Notes: generated from the sequence alone by a model not told the origin. DNA of 64,000 nucleotides from JAFDXJ01 sp038257845 (GCA_038257845.1 JBBSQL010000004.1:88130-152129); one strand, 5' to 3'. Counted from the stretch's first letter, positions 43,651 to 52,633 are shown. Made by a program: numbers and translations.

Positions 43651-44820
43651 TTATGGCACAATATGTTTTATCCATTTTTCAGATGACTTTGAAGACGCCA
43701 CAACATTTTCAATGAATGCCATTCCTCTTACGCCTTCTTCAATTCCGGGAAAATCAAGCATTTCAGGCGATGGTTTTTTCGCTTCCAGTGTTGCGGCAAT
43801 TGTTTGTGCAAAATTTTTATACAAATTTGCAAAGGCTTCAATATAACCTTCCGGATGTCCCGCAGGTGTGCGGCAATTATAAAATGCAAAGGAAGAAAGT
43901 TGATTTGTAAAATTAGTGCCGGCAAATAAAATTTCCGCGGGCTTGTTTGTCCATTTTACCAATAATTGATTTGGGTTTTCCTGTTTCCATTCAATGCCAC
44001 CTTTTTCTCCATAAACCTGTATGGCTAATGCATTATTTTCTCCTGCTGCAATTTGTGTAGCCATCAATATACCGTTCGCCCTATTTTCAAATTTGCATAA
44101 AACATTTCCATCGTCATCTAATTTTCTTCCCTGCACTACGATATTTAAATCAGCGCATATCGCTGAGATTTTTTCTCCGGAAATATATTCTGCCAAATGT
44201 GCCGCGTGTGTGCCGATATCGCCCATACACCCGCTCAGACCGCTTTTCGAAGGATCAGTGCGCCAGGCTGCCTGTGCGTTTCCTTCTTTTTCAGATAAAG
44301 TACTTAACCATCCCTGCGGATATATGACCACAATTTTACGAATCTTTCCAAATTGTTTTTCAGCAAACATTGACCGTGCTTGTTTCACCATTGGGTAACC
44401 GGAATATGTATGTGCCAGGCAAAGCAATAAATTTTTTTCTTTTAATTTTTTCCTGAGTTGCACAGCTTCAGCCAAGTTATATGTAATTGGTTTTTCTATA
44501 AAAAGATGGAAGCCGTAATCCAGTGCAAGCATTGCAGGTTTGAAGTGTTCATAGTTGGGCGTAACGATAGAAATAAAATCAATTTTTTTATCTGCCGGCA
44601 TTTTACTTTCCTCTAAAATCATTTCTTCATACGATGTGTAAACCCGATCATCCGGCAAGAAAAGTGATTTGCCTGAAACCTTTGCCCTATCCGGGTTTGA
44701 GCTAAATGCACCGCAACATAAATCAATAAGGCCATCCATGCGCAAAGCCATTCGATGTATAGAACCAATAAATGCTCCCTGCCCGCCGCCGATCATTCCC
44801 ATCCTGATTTTTCGTTGCAT
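43651..44820 (-). CDS. Gfo/Idh/MocA family oxidoreductase
   Basis: A 389-aa NAD(P)-dependent sugar dehydrogenase: Rossmann motif RMGMIGGGQGAFIGSIHR, the active-site EKPITYNLAEA (Glu-Lys-Pro) and GCMGDIGTHAAHLAEYISG with the catalytic Asp/His pair. Members oxidise a sugar hydroxyl, often C3, in catabolic routes. No export signal, so cytoplasmic. ATG 44820 is chosen over a TTG at 44844, which overlaps the promoter region. First gene of the operon; divergent from the Tat-type TIM-barrel gene. Confidence 0.92.
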   Translation of the reverse strand: MQRKIRMGMIGGGQGAFIGSIHRMALRMDGLIDLCCGAFSSNPDRAKVSGKSLFLPDDRVYTSYEEMILEESKMPADKKIDFISIVTPNYEHFKPAMLALDYGFHLFIEKPITYNLAEAVQLRKKLKEKNLLLCLAHTYSGYPMVKQARSMFAEKQFGKIRKIVVIYPQGWLSTLSEKEGNAQAAWRTDPSKSGLSGCMGDIGTHAAHLAEYISGEKISAICADLNIVVQGRKLDDDGNVLCKFENRANGILMATQIAAGENNALAIQVYGEKGGIEWKQENPNQLLVKWTNKPAEILFAGTNFTNQLSSFAFYNCRTPAGHPEGYIEAFANLYKNFAQTIAATLEAKKPSPEMLDFPGIEEGVRGMAFIENVVASSKSSEKWIKHIVP

Positions 44821-44849
44821 GCTACTTTTTTTGAGATTCGTCAATGTAT

Positions 44850-44857
44850 CAAATTTA
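44850..44857 (-). promoter_or_regulatory. -7 box of the six-gene operon
   Basis: On the minus strand TAAATTTG matches the TAnnTTTG consensus, 29 bases before the ATG at 44820. No good -33 element seen. Confidence 0.45.
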
Positions 44858-44925
44858 TGAAGTAATAATAGTATTGTAAAGAATTTTGTTTTTACTCAAT
44901 ACCTTTTTTGTCTAACTAAAAAAAG

Positions 44926-44933
44926 TAATTTTG
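44926..44933 (+). promoter_or_regulatory. -7 box of the divergent TIM-barrel gene
   Basis: TAATTTTG matches TAnnTTTG; a TTG lies 15 bases upstream (44908-44910), slightly close for -33. The two -7 boxes of the divergent transcripts are about 70 bases apart, so a shared regulator site between them is possible; no operator palindrome recognised. Confidence 0.45.
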
Positions 44934-44959
44934 ATACATAGTTTACTTAAAAAAATTTT

Positions 44960-45829
44960 ATGAATAATACAAGCCGCAGAAAATTTATAAAAAATACAGC
45001 AACACTTGGCGCCCTGGCATTTGTTGGTGGTAAAAATGCCTTTTGCATGAATGAGGCGCATTTCATGAAAAACTTTGGCCTGCAATTATATACACTGCGC
45101 GATGTTTTTGGAAATGACCCAAAAGGGTATATCAAACAAATTGGCGGCTTTGGCTATACACATATTGAAAGTTATGAAGGGAAGGAAGGAATGTTTTGGG
45201 GAATGAAACCCGCAGAATTCAATCAATGCATCCAAGATGCAGGCATGACGCTGGTTTCAAGTCATTGTGATATTAATACAGATTTTGAAAATAAAGTCAT
45301 TGATGCGGCATCCATCGGCATGAAATATTTGATCTGTGCCTGGGTTGGGCCGCAAAAATCTATTGATGATTTTAAAAAGATCGCGGAAGATTTTAATGTA
45401 AAAGGGGCTTTATGTAAAAAGCACGGAATCAAATTTGCCTACCATAATCATGATTATTCTTTTAAAAAAATAGATGATGAAATTCCGCAGGATGTGATGC
45501 TGCAAATGACTGATCTGGCATTGGTAGATTTTGAAATGGATATTTACTGGGTGATCACTGGTGGCGCAAATCCTGTTGATTATCTAAAAAAATATCCCGG
45601 GCGTTTTAAATTGGGCCATTTGAAAGACCGGCTAAAAAATGCACAACCTTCGGAAACAGATGCTTCTTGTACACTTGGTACGGGCAGCATTGATTTTAAA
45701 AAAATTCTTCCTATCGCGAAAGCCAATGGAATGGAATATTTTTTCGTGGAGCAGGAACGCTATGATGGTACTACGCCCATTGAATGTACAAAAGATAGTG
45801 CTACATATTTGAAATCAATTAAAATTTGA
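44960..45829 (+). CDS. Tat-exported sugar isomerase/epimerase-like TIM-barrel protein
   Basis: A 289-aa protein with a twin-arginine-type signal (SRRKFIKNTATLGALAFVGG), then a TIM barrel of the sugar-phosphate isomerase/epimerase superfamily. FGLQLYTLRDVFG, KFAYHNHDYSF, LALVDFEMDIYWV, FKLGHLKDR and FFVEQERYDG contain the usual Glu/Asp/His metal ligands. Export to the periplasm would let it act beside the lipoprotein DUF1080 and cytochrome. ATG start; divergent from the operon, convergent with rng, whose end overlaps by 11 bases. Confidence 0.88.
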   Translation: MNNTSRRKFIKNTATLGALAFVGGKNAFCMNEAHFMKNFGLQLYTLRDVFGNDPKGYIKQIGGFGYTHIESYEGKEGMFWGMKPAEFNQCIQDAGMTLVSSHCDINTDFENKVIDAASIGMKYLICAWVGPQKSIDDFKKIAEDFNVKGALCKKHGIKFAYHNHDYSFKKIDDEIPQDVMLQMTDLALVDFEMDIYWVITGGANPVDYLKKYPGRFKLGHLKDRLKNAQPSETDASCTLGTGSIDFKKILPIAKANGMEYFFVEQERYDGTTPIECTKDSATYLKSIKI

Positions 45830-47366
45830 TCTCTTCTTCATTGGCATCAAAAAAACGAAATTCAGTGAGCTGATAGTTATTACTTTTTTTGATGTGTATG
45901 GGTGTTTTAAATTTCCTGCTCATTTTAAAACGCAGGGAAAAAATTCCTTTTGTCAAATGTGAAAACACGATCGGGTGCACATAAATCGTGAGATTTTTAT
46001 GTTGGTGTAAAACAAGGTATTCCAGTTTTTTCTCTATTTCATCCACGAGTAAAAGAGTAGAAGTAATTTTACCCGTACCATTACAGCCCGGGCAATTTTC
46101 CGCAGTTGCTATATTCACTTCAGGCCGCATACGCTGTCGCGTAATCTGCATCAGGCCAAATTTTGAAATAGGTAAAACAGCATGTTTTGCACGGTCGGTT
46201 TTCATAAACTCATCCATTGCATCCTGCAGCCTGCGGCGGTTATCCGGGGATTTCATATCTATGAAATCAACCACGATAATCCCGCCAATATCGCGCAAAC
46301 GTAATTGGCGTGCAATTTCCTGTGCTGCTTCAAGATTGGTGCCGATGGCATTTTCCTCCTGGTTATTGCTTATGCTTTTGTAACCGCTGTTCACATCAAT
46401 CACGTGCAGTGCTTCGGTATGTTCAATGATGAGATATGCGCCGCTGCTCAGGTTTACAGTTTTGCCAAATGACGCCTTTACCTGTTTGGTAATACCAAGC
46501 TGATCGAAAAGCGGAACACCATTTTGATGGAAACTTACAATACCGGTTTTATGCGGAGCAATTTTTTGTATATAAGAACGGGAATCATTATAAATGTTTT
46601 TATCATTGGTAATGATGGCATTAAAATCTTCATTCAGCAGGTCGCGCAAAATGCTCGTGGTTTTGTCTTCTTCACTGAGAATTTTTGCCGGCGCTTCTGC
46701 GCCTTTTAAATTCTCCCGGATCTCATCCCAGGTTTTTATGAGTTGTAAAAGATCATCGTGCAATTCGGCTGTTTTTTTCCCTTCTGCGGCGGTGCGAACA
46801 ATCACGCCTAAATTCTTTGGGCGAATGGCTTCAATTATTTTTTGTAACCTTCTTCGTTCATCAGAAGACAGTATCTTTTTAGAAACGGCGACTATATTAT
46901 TAAAAGGTGTAACCACAACATAGCGGCCTGGCAAAGAAATTTCGCAACTTAATCTTGGGCCTTTGGCCGCGATTGGTTCTTTTAAGATTTGTACCAGGAT
47001 ATTTGGTTTGCCATTCAGCACTTCCGTGATCTTCCCGGTTTTAATAATTTCGGGTTCAATTTCAAATTTCGAAAAATCAAAATTGCTTCCCAGTTTATCC
47101 TGCTGGGCTAATTGTGTAAATTTTAAAATAGACTTTACAAAAGGGCTCAGGTCTGTATAATGAAGAAAGGCATCTTTTTCAAAACCTACATCTACGAATG
47201 CGGCATTTAAACCAGGGATAATCTTTTTCACTTTTCCCAGGTACAAATCGCCCACGATAAAGCTGGAGTCAAGTTTATCATTGTGTAACTCTACCAGTTT
47301 TTTATCTTCCAGTAAGGCTATATCAATACCGGTGGGATCGGCATTTATAACTAATTCTTTGTTCAC
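45819..47366 (-). CDS. rng: Ribonuclease E/G family endoribonuclease
   Basis: Processes rRNA ends and mRNA. A 515-aa cytoplasmic enzyme: S1-like N-terminus (ELVINADPTGIDIALLED, FIVGDLYLGKVKKIIPGL), the RNase E/G catalytic block GGIIVVDFIDMKSPDNRRRL with metal-binding Asp, and the zinc link CPGCNGTGKI. A GTG at 47366 gives the typical opening VNKELVIN (Met in the protein); upstream codons add 15 atypical residues with no ATG there except the far one. Its end overlaps the TIM-barrel gene by 11 bases. First step of the conserved rng/HU/mutY/ssb/gld region. Confidence 0.93.
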   Translation of the reverse strand: MNKELVINADPTGIDIALLEDKKLVELHNDKLDSSFIVGDLYLGKVKKIIPGLNAAFVDVGFEKDAFLHYTDLSPFVKSILKFTQLAQQDKLGSNFDFSKFEIEPEIIKTGKITEVLNGKPNILVQILKEPIAAKGPRLSCEISLPGRYVVVTPFNNIVAVSKKILSSDERRRLQKIIEAIRPKNLGVIVRTAAEGKKTAELHDDLLQLIKTWDEIRENLKGAEAPAKILSEEDKTTSILRDLLNEDFNAIITNDKNIYNDSRSYIQKIAPHKTGIVSFHQNGVPLFDQLGITKQVKASFGKTVNLSSGAYLIIEHTEALHVIDVNSGYKSISNNQEENAIGTNLEAAQEIARQLRLRDIGGIIVVDFIDMKSPDNRRRLQDAMDEFMKTDRAKHAVLPISKFGLMQITRQRMRPEVNIATAENCPGCNGTGKITSTLLLVDEIEKKLEYLVLHQHKNLTIYVHPIVFSHLTKGIFSLRFKMSRKFKTPIHIKKSNNYQLTEFRFFDANEEEIKF

Positions 47367-47500
47367 GTATGTGACATTTATTGTATGAAACCACGCAAGG
47401 TAATAGGGCAAAGGCCAATTACATTGCTACACCTTTCGCTGCCTAAATTGTCAGGGGGATGGGTAAATTTTTAGTGTGGGCAGTTGAGGCATTTTCATCA

Positions 47501-47530
47501 TACCACGCATCAAAAGGATGATGCGTGGTA
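47501..47530. terminator. Strong 12-bp hairpin between rng and the mS38-like gene
   Basis: TACCACGCATCA and TGATGCGTGGTA are exact complements around a 6-base loop. It lies 15 bases downstream of the 31-aa gene (minus strand). There is no good T tract, so attenuation or mRNA 3' protection are as likely as full termination. Confidence 0.55.
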
Positions 47531-47544
47531 AGTTGAAAGGAAAA

Positions 47545-47640
47545 CTATCTTTTTTTCTTTTTATGACGATTCTTTCTCAATCGTTTTTTTCTTTTATGAG
47601 TGGCAATTTTGTGACGTTTGCGTTTTTTTCCACAAGGCAT
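47545..47640 (-). CDS. AURKAIP1/COX24-type (mS38/bS22-like) small ribosomal protein
   Basis: A 31-aa ORF read by hand. It opens MPCGKKRKRHKIATHKRKKR, has LRKNRHK next and ends in a run of Lys/Arg, so nearly every second residue is basic. This matches the tiny Bacteroidota proteins of the AURKAIP1/COX24 family, related to mitochondrial mS38 and mycobacterial bS22. It should bind rRNA in the small subunit. ATG start; lies between rng and the TPR gene (18 bases from the latter's stop). Easily missed in automatic annotation because of its length. Confidence 0.87.
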   Translation of the reverse strand: MPCGKKRKRHKIATHKRKKRLRKNRHKKKKR

Positions 47641-47658
47641 AATCCAATTTTAAATTTG

Positions 47659-48519
47659 TTATAAATCTGTTTTACTTAATGCATCAATTCTTTCCTGAAT
47701 TTCTTTTTTTGCTTCCGGCAAGCCAATCATATCCTGCGCTTTTTTATACCAGGAGATCGCATTTGGCTTATCCCCTTTCCGGTCATAGCTATCAGCAAGA
47801 TTAAAAATCGCTTCCAGGTTTTTCGGGTCATGACTCACCACATATTGAAAACGTTCTATGGCTTTATCTAACTGCCCGCTTTTTAAATCCCCCTGTCCAA
47901 GTACCATTTGGGCATATAAATTCCCCTGATCCCTGTCTGCCACTGCTTTTACGGCCAAAATTCCTTCCATGGGCGAAGCGGAAATATTGCCAAAAATATA
48001 GCAGGCGCCGATTCCTATCCTGGCCGAATCGTTGACCGGATTGAGCTTTAAAGACTGTTCAAAAAGAGCTTTCACGTTTGTCGCCAGCCAGTTTTGTTTT
48101 GCAGGATCACTCTCTGCATACATCTGACTTATCAGCAAACGGGCGGCAAAGTTGAGCTTTTTTTCAGAATTTTCCAATTTTGCTTCTTCACCCAAATAAT
48201 AAGCGCCAATATCCGGCCTGTTCAGGCTGTCGCCCCAGTATTTTGCAAGCTGGGCATTAATGCCGATCTGCTGGTTTTTCACATCCCCGCGAACCACCGT
48301 ATTTTCCAATTGAGTAACCGCTGTAACCTGCTCAGGCGTAATGGTTTTTTTGGCGGTAGCAAGTATATCCTGCGTCGTAATTTTTGACGGAGGCATCTCT
48401 TGGGCATTCAATTTTGAATCGCCGTTTGCATCAGCTGGCGCTATAGTTTTTCCAAAGAAAAATAAAACAAAGCATAATACGATCGCTACACTTATTAAAA
48501 TAAACTGTTGTTTTTTCAC
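47659..48519 (-). CDS. Membrane-anchored tetratricopeptide-repeat protein
   Basis: A 286-aa protein: one N-terminal transmembrane or uncleaved signal segment (FILISVAIVLCFVLFFFGKT), a Thr/Ala/Gln-rich linker, then TPR-type helices (NLYAQMVLGQGDLKSGQLDK, AIERFQYVVSHDPKNLEAIF, NLADSYDRKGDKPNAISWYK). It is conserved in this neighbourhood in the phylum; function unknown, probably a scaffold in the periplasm. The start is GTG at 48519 (MKKQQ...), 24 bases after the HU stop, so it is cotranscribed with HU. Confidence 0.85.
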   Translation of the reverse strand: MKKQQFILISVAIVLCFVLFFFGKTIAPADANGDSKLNAQEMPPSKITTQDILATAKKTITPEQVTAVTQLENTVVRGDVKNQQIGINAQLAKYWGDSLNRPDIGAYYLGEEAKLENSEKKLNFAARLLISQMYAESDPAKQNWLATNVKALFEQSLKLNPVNDSARIGIGACYIFGNISASPMEGILAVKAVADRDQGNLYAQMVLGQGDLKSGQLDKAIERFQYVVSHDPKNLEAIFNLADSYDRKGDKPNAISWYKKAQDMIGLPEAKKEIQERIDALSKTDL

Positions 48520-48543
48520 AAAAAATTCTTTGAGCCCGCGAAG

Positions 48544-48831
48544 TTACGGATTCTGTATTTGCTTTACCTCTTTTACAAATTCTTTAGAAGGTTTGAAAGC
48601 GGGAATAAAGTGTTCGGGAATGTGAACGGCAGTATTTTTTTTGATATTACGCCCAATTTTTGCCGCCCTTTTTTTCAGGATAAAACTACCAAAGCCCCTG
48701 ATGTAAATATTTTCGCCTTTGGAAATGTTGGTTTTAATTTCTTTCAAAAGGGTTTCCAGGGTTACCAGTACATCCACTTTAGGGATGCCTGTTTGATTCG
48801 AAATGTTCGTAATGAGGTCGGATTTTCTCAT
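48544..48831 (-). CDS. HU-family DNA-binding protein
   Basis: A 95-aa nucleoid protein: opening MRKSDLITNISNQTGIPKVD, then LETLLKEIKTNISKGENIYI, the beta-arm base RGFGSFILKKRAAKIGRN and PAFKPSKEFVKEV. Length and motifs are of HU/IHF. ATG start. First gene of the minus-strand HU-TPR-mS38 group, divergent from mutY (172 bases between starts). Confidence 0.95.
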   Translation of the reverse strand: MRKSDLITNISNQTGIPKVDVLVTLETLLKEIKTNISKGENIYIRGFGSFILKKRAAKIGRNIKKNTAVHIPEHFIPAFKPSKEFVKEVKQIQNP

Positions 48832-49003
48832 AATTGAAAATTAAAAAATGTTTAAGCAGGAGTTTTGAGCTGAACAATATAGAAAATTATTTATGAATAA
48901 ATACAAATTTTTTTTAACCGGTAAATTATTCAAACCAGCGGGAGTCCGCAAATCTTGATAAATATTTTTCTTAATACATCAAATATATACAAATTTGCAA
49001 ATA

Positions 49004-50077
49004 ATGAAAAATACTGCTTTTAGCAGGATGCTTTTAAAATGGCATAAGGAAAAAAATCAAAGACAAATGCCCTGGAAAGGGGAAACTGATCCTTACAAAG
49101 TTTGGTTGAGCGAGATCATCCTTCAGCAAACCCGCGTGCAGCAGGGAACGGCTTATTATAAAAGTTTTATAAAAACCTTCCCAACTATTTTTGATTTGGC
49201 AAAAGCCAAAGATGAAAAAGTGTATAAACTTTGGGAAGGACTGGGTTATTATTCCCGTTGCAAAAATATGCTGGTTACAGCACGTTTTCTTGCTTTTGAA
49301 AAAAATGGAAATTTCCCGGAACACTATGAAGGCTTATTAAAATTGAAAGGGATCGGCCCATATACGGCTGCAGCCATCGCATCATTTTGCTTTGGTTTGC
49401 CAAAGCCCGTAATTGATGGAAATGTGTATCGTGTTTTAGCCCGCATTTTTAAAATAAAATTATCTCCGGATAGCGCTGAAGGCAAAAAATATTTTACCAC
49501 ACTTGCAACCGACCTGATTGATAAAAAAGATCCGGGGGCATATAACCAGGCGATCATGGACTTTGGAGCAACAGTTTGCAAACCCGCACTGCCATTATGT
49601 GGCAACTGTATTTTGCAAAAAAATTGTGGCGCATTTTTGGAAAATAAGGTAATGGCTTACCCCGTTAAACTGAAAAAAATGATTAAAAGGGAAAGATGGT
49701 TTACGTATTTTGTTTTTCATAATAATGCCAAAATTTTTATTCAAAAAAGAACTGCAAAAGATATATGGGAAAACTTATTTGAGTTTTATTTAATAGAAAA
49801 CAAGAAGCCGGAAAAATGGACTGCCCGGAAAGTGCAGAAATTTCTTGTTGAAAAATTGAATATACAAGACGCGGCTGAAATTGTCATTCATAAGCCGGCA
49901 AAGCAAATTTTAACGCACCAGTTGATCCATGCAGTTTTTATAGAAATTGAATTGGCACACACTGTTCATTTTCATTCCCAAAATGAGGGCAAATGGATCA
50001 GCAGGAAACAATTAGCCCAAACCAGTTTCCCCGTAATTATCCGGGATCACCTGGAAAATTCAATAATGCTTTCTTAA
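49004..50077 (+). CDS. mutY: A/G-specific adenine glycosylase
   Basis: Removes adenine mispaired with 8-oxoguanine. A 357-aa protein: MPWKGETDPYKVWLSEIILQ with catalytic Glu37, helix-hairpin-helix LKLKGIGPYTAAAIASFCFG, catalytic Asp in PVIDGNVYRVLARI, and the 4Fe-4S cluster motif C-x6-C-x2-C-x5-C in CKPALPLCGNCILQKNC. The C-terminal NUDIX-like domain is present (AKIFIQKRTAKDIWENLFEF). ATG 49004 is chosen over TTG 48995. Followed by ssb. Confidence 0.96.
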   Translation: MKNTAFSRMLLKWHKEKNQRQMPWKGETDPYKVWLSEIILQQTRVQQGTAYYKSFIKTFPTIFDLAKAKDEKVYKLWEGLGYYSRCKNMLVTARFLAFEKNGNFPEHYEGLLKLKGIGPYTAAAIASFCFGLPKPVIDGNVYRVLARIFKIKLSPDSAEGKKYFTTLATDLIDKKDPGAYNQAIMDFGATVCKPALPLCGNCILQKNCGAFLENKVMAYPVKLKKMIKRERWFTYFVFHNNAKIFIQKRTAKDIWENLFEFYLIENKKPEKWTARKVQKFLVEKLNIQDAAEIVIHKPAKQILTHQLIHAVFIEIELAHTVHFHSQNEGKWISRKQLAQTSFPVIIRDHLENSIMLS

Positions 50078-50162
50078 TTTTAATAGAGTCACAAAAGTTA
50101 TCGCTTAATTTTATATAACTTTAATGGGCTGTATGTATTTTTTGTGCTTAAAATAATTTTTT

Positions 50163-50585
50163 ATGAGAGGTGTAAATAAAGCGACCTTAATTGGCAACCT
50201 GGGGAAAGAGCCCGACATTCAAATTTTAGAAGGTAATATACCGGTTGCAAAATTTCCACTTGCTACCACGGAAACATATAAAGACAAAAGTGGACGGTTG
50301 GTATCGCAAACTGAATGGCATACCATTGTTTTGTGGCGTGGCCTGGCCGATCTCGCTCAAAAATACCTGCACAAAGGAAGCCTGATCTACATAGAAGGCC
50401 GGCTCAGGACGAGAAACTGGGAAGATAAAGATGGTATCAAAAAATTTGCGACTGAAATTATTGGCGATAACCTGATCATGCTGGATAAGCGTATGGATCA
50501 TAATTCGACCGGTCATGAAGGCCCGGATAATATGCATGGGCCGGATATACCGCACGATGATAATGACCATGGCCTGCCATTTTAA
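50163..50585 (+). CDS. ssb: Single-stranded DNA-binding protein
   Basis: A 140-aa SSB: OB-fold opening MRGVNKATLIGNLGKEPDI, VAKFPLATTETYKDKSG, TEWHTIVLWRGLADLAQKYL and GSLIYIEGRLRTRNWEDKDG. The acidic tail ends in DDNDHGLPF, the protein-interaction tip typical of SSB (here GLPF, not DDDIPF). ATG start; between mutY and gldE as in many Bacteroidota genomes. Confidence 0.95.
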   Translation: MRGVNKATLIGNLGKEPDIQILEGNIPVAKFPLATTETYKDKSGRLVSQTEWHTIVLWRGLADLAQKYLHKGSLIYIEGRLRTRNWEDKDGIKKFATEIIGDNLIMLDKRMDHNSTGHEGPDNMHGPDIPHDDNDHGLPF

Positions 50586-50653
50586 TTTTTTAATCATTAA
50601 TTTTGAAATAACCATATTCGGCGGGTTGATCCCGTTCATCTAAATATCAAATT

Positions 50654-52003
50654 TTGGATAGTTGCTTTTCTTGTTTGCCGGGTTTTTTTTTATTGAATGT
50701 TTTAGGTGAAACTGATCCGCAACACATTTCATTTTTATTGGTTTTATTTATCCTCCTGCTGACCGTTTCATTTATTTTATCCGGTGCACAAACAGCTTTT
50801 TTTTCTTTAGAAAAAAAGGATCTCGATATGTTGCAAACAAAAACAAATCCTGTATATAAACGGATATTGGAATTATTGGAAGACCCGGGATTATTGTTTG
50901 CTTCACTGTTCACCGCAAACGTGTTTTTTAATATTGCCATTATCATTTTATTCAACACGCTGCTGGATGAATTGTTTTCATTTAAAAACCTTCCTTATCT
51001 ATGGCTGGAATTCGTTATCAAAATTGTTGCTGTTACTTTTTTGCTGTTACTTTTTTGCGAAACGCTTCCCAAAAAATATGCGCGTCATAATCCCATACGC
51101 TTTGCACGGGACATGGGTTTCATTGTGCAGGCCGCATTTTATATTTTTAAAAGAACCGGTTCATGGATGATTGCTTTTACAAATACAATGGAAAAAAAGA
51201 TCACTAAAAAACCATTTAGTGCTTATACGCCTGATGAACTGGATGCAGCAATGGAAAACAATTCAGAGAATACCGCTTCCGACCAGGAAAAAAACATTTT
51301 AAAAGGCATTTTAAAATTTACCAACATTTCTGTAAAACAAATTATGCGGCCCAGGCCAGACGTAAGTGGTGTGGATTTTAATATCAATTTTGCCGGCCTG
51401 CATAAAAGAATTGAAGAACTTCATTACAGTAGAATCCCTGTATATAAAAATGACCTTGATGATATTGCGGGCATCATTCATACAAAAGATGTTTTATCCT
51501 ATTTATCAGAAGCAGATAATTTTGACTGGCATACAATTATGCGGCAGCCTTATTTTGTACACGAACAAAAAATGATCGTAGAATTACTCAAAGAATTTCA
51601 ACAGAAAAGAGTTCATTTTGCAATTGTCGTGGATGAGTTTGGCGGCACAAGCGGCATCGTGACCATGGAAGATGTGCTGGAAGAAATTATGGGTGATATC
51701 AAAGATGAATTTGATGAAGAAGAAACAGGTATGCGCCGGCTGGATGATCATAATTTTATATTTGATGGCCGCACCATGATCTATGATGTGTGTAAATTCC
51801 TGAAGATCCCGCTGGATACTTTTGACGAAGTGAAAGGTGAAAGCGATTCACTCGGCGGACTGGTTCTTGAACTGGCAGGCCGCATGCCGGTGAAAGACGA
51901 AAAAATTATTAGTGGTGATTTTATTTTCACTATACTGGAAATGGATAAAACCAGGCTGTTGAAAATTAAAATAACGATTGAAAATAATGCGGCACAGGTA
52001 TAA
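50654..52003 (+). CDS. gldE: GldE, CNNM/CorC-type membrane protein with CBS domains
   Basis: A 449-aa inner-membrane protein of the hemolysin C/CNNM family: DUF21 transmembrane domain (LILLLTVSFILSGAQTAFFS-like region, FKNLPYLWLEFVIKIVAV, LFCETLPKKYARHNPIRFA), then two CBS domains (IMRPRPDVSGVDFN to SYLSEAD; VDEFGGTSGIVTMEDVLEEI) and a CorC_HlyC domain (DSLGGLVLELAGRMP). In gliding Bacteroidota GldE stabilises the gliding/type IX secretion apparatus; in non-gliders it has unknown ion functions. The start appears to be TTG at 50654; no upstream or nearby in-frame ATG exists. gldD follows after 5 bases. Confidence 0.88.
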   Translation: MDSCFSCLPGFFLLNVLGETDPQHISFLLVLFILLLTVSFILSGAQTAFFSLEKKDLDMLQTKTNPVYKRILELLEDPGLLFASLFTANVFFNIAIIILFNTLLDELFSFKNLPYLWLEFVIKIVAVTFLLLLFCETLPKKYARHNPIRFARDMGFIVQAAFYIFKRTGSWMIAFTNTMEKKITKKPFSAYTPDELDAAMENNSENTASDQEKNILKGILKFTNISVKQIMRPRPDVSGVDFNINFAGLHKRIEELHYSRIPVYKNDLDDIAGIIHTKDVLSYLSEADNFDWHTIMRQPYFVHEQKMIVELLKEFQQKRVHFAIVVDEFGGTSGIVTMEDVLEEIMGDIKDEFDEEETGMRRLDDHNFIFDGRTMIYDVCKFLKIPLDTFDEVKGESDSLGGLVLELAGRMPVKDEKIISGDFIFTILEMDKTRLLKIKITIENNAAQV

Positions 52004-52008
52004 ATAAT

Positions 52009-52605
52009 ATGATGCACACAATGAAGAACTCCTTTATATTAAAATTATTTGTACTCTTTTTTTTCTGCGCCTGCAATGACAACTATACGCCGCGACCGGA
52101 AGGTTATTTTAAAATTGATTTTCCCGAAAAAAAATACCAGGAATTTGATATGCCCGGTTACCCGTATAAATTTGAATATCCTGTGTATGGAAAAATAGTA
52201 AAGGACAGTAGCTTCTTTGGTGATACAACTGAAAATCCGTGGTGGATCAATATTAACTTTCCACAATTCAATGGCACATTATTTATTAGCTATAAGGAAA
52301 TAGGAAAATATTCTTTGGAAAAATTATTGAATGATGCATTTAATCTTACGAATAAACACTCGGTTCGCGCTTCCTATATTGATGATTCGCTGATAGTCAC
52401 ACCAAATAATATTCATGGCATGTTCTTTAAAGTGAGTGGTGAAGTAGCCACGGCCAACCAATTTTTCCTGACAGATTCCACGAAACATTTTTTGCGTGGC
52501 GCATTGTATTTTAATGTAGCGCCCAACCAGGATTCTTTAATGCCCGTGAATGCATTTTTAATTGAAGATGTGCGGCACCTGATCAATACTTTTCAATGGA
52601 AATAA
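52009..52605 (+). CDS. gldD: GldD gliding-associated lipoprotein
   Basis: A 198-aa lipoprotein: signal ending FVLFFFCACNDNY, then the GldD fold TPRPEGYFKIDFPEKKYQEF, YPYKFEYPVYGKI, DTTENPWWININFPQFNGT and GGALYFNVAPNQDSLMP-like end (RGALYFNVAPNQDSLMPVNA). GldD is an outer-membrane-associated lipoprotein essential for gliding in Flavobacterium. Two further ATGs lie at 52012 and 52021; 52021 also gives a good signal peptide. It starts 5 bases after gldE, so one operon. Confidence 0.9.
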   Translation: MMHTMKNSFILKLFVLFFFCACNDNYTPRPEGYFKIDFPEKKYQEFDMPGYPYKFEYPVYGKIVKDSSFFGDTTENPWWININFPQFNGTLFISYKEIGKYSLEKLLNDAFNLTNKHSVRASYIDDSLIVTPNNIHGMFFKVSGEVATANQFFLTDSTKHFLRGALYFNVAPNQDSLMPVNAFLIEDVRHLINTFQWK

Positions 52606-52633
52606 GCTTAAAAATATTTAAAATAAAACACCT

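Noticed and set aside
50226..50639. 137-codon frame antisense to ssb
   Set aside because: Overlaps the whole of ssb; Met/Ile-rich mirror pattern and no domain.
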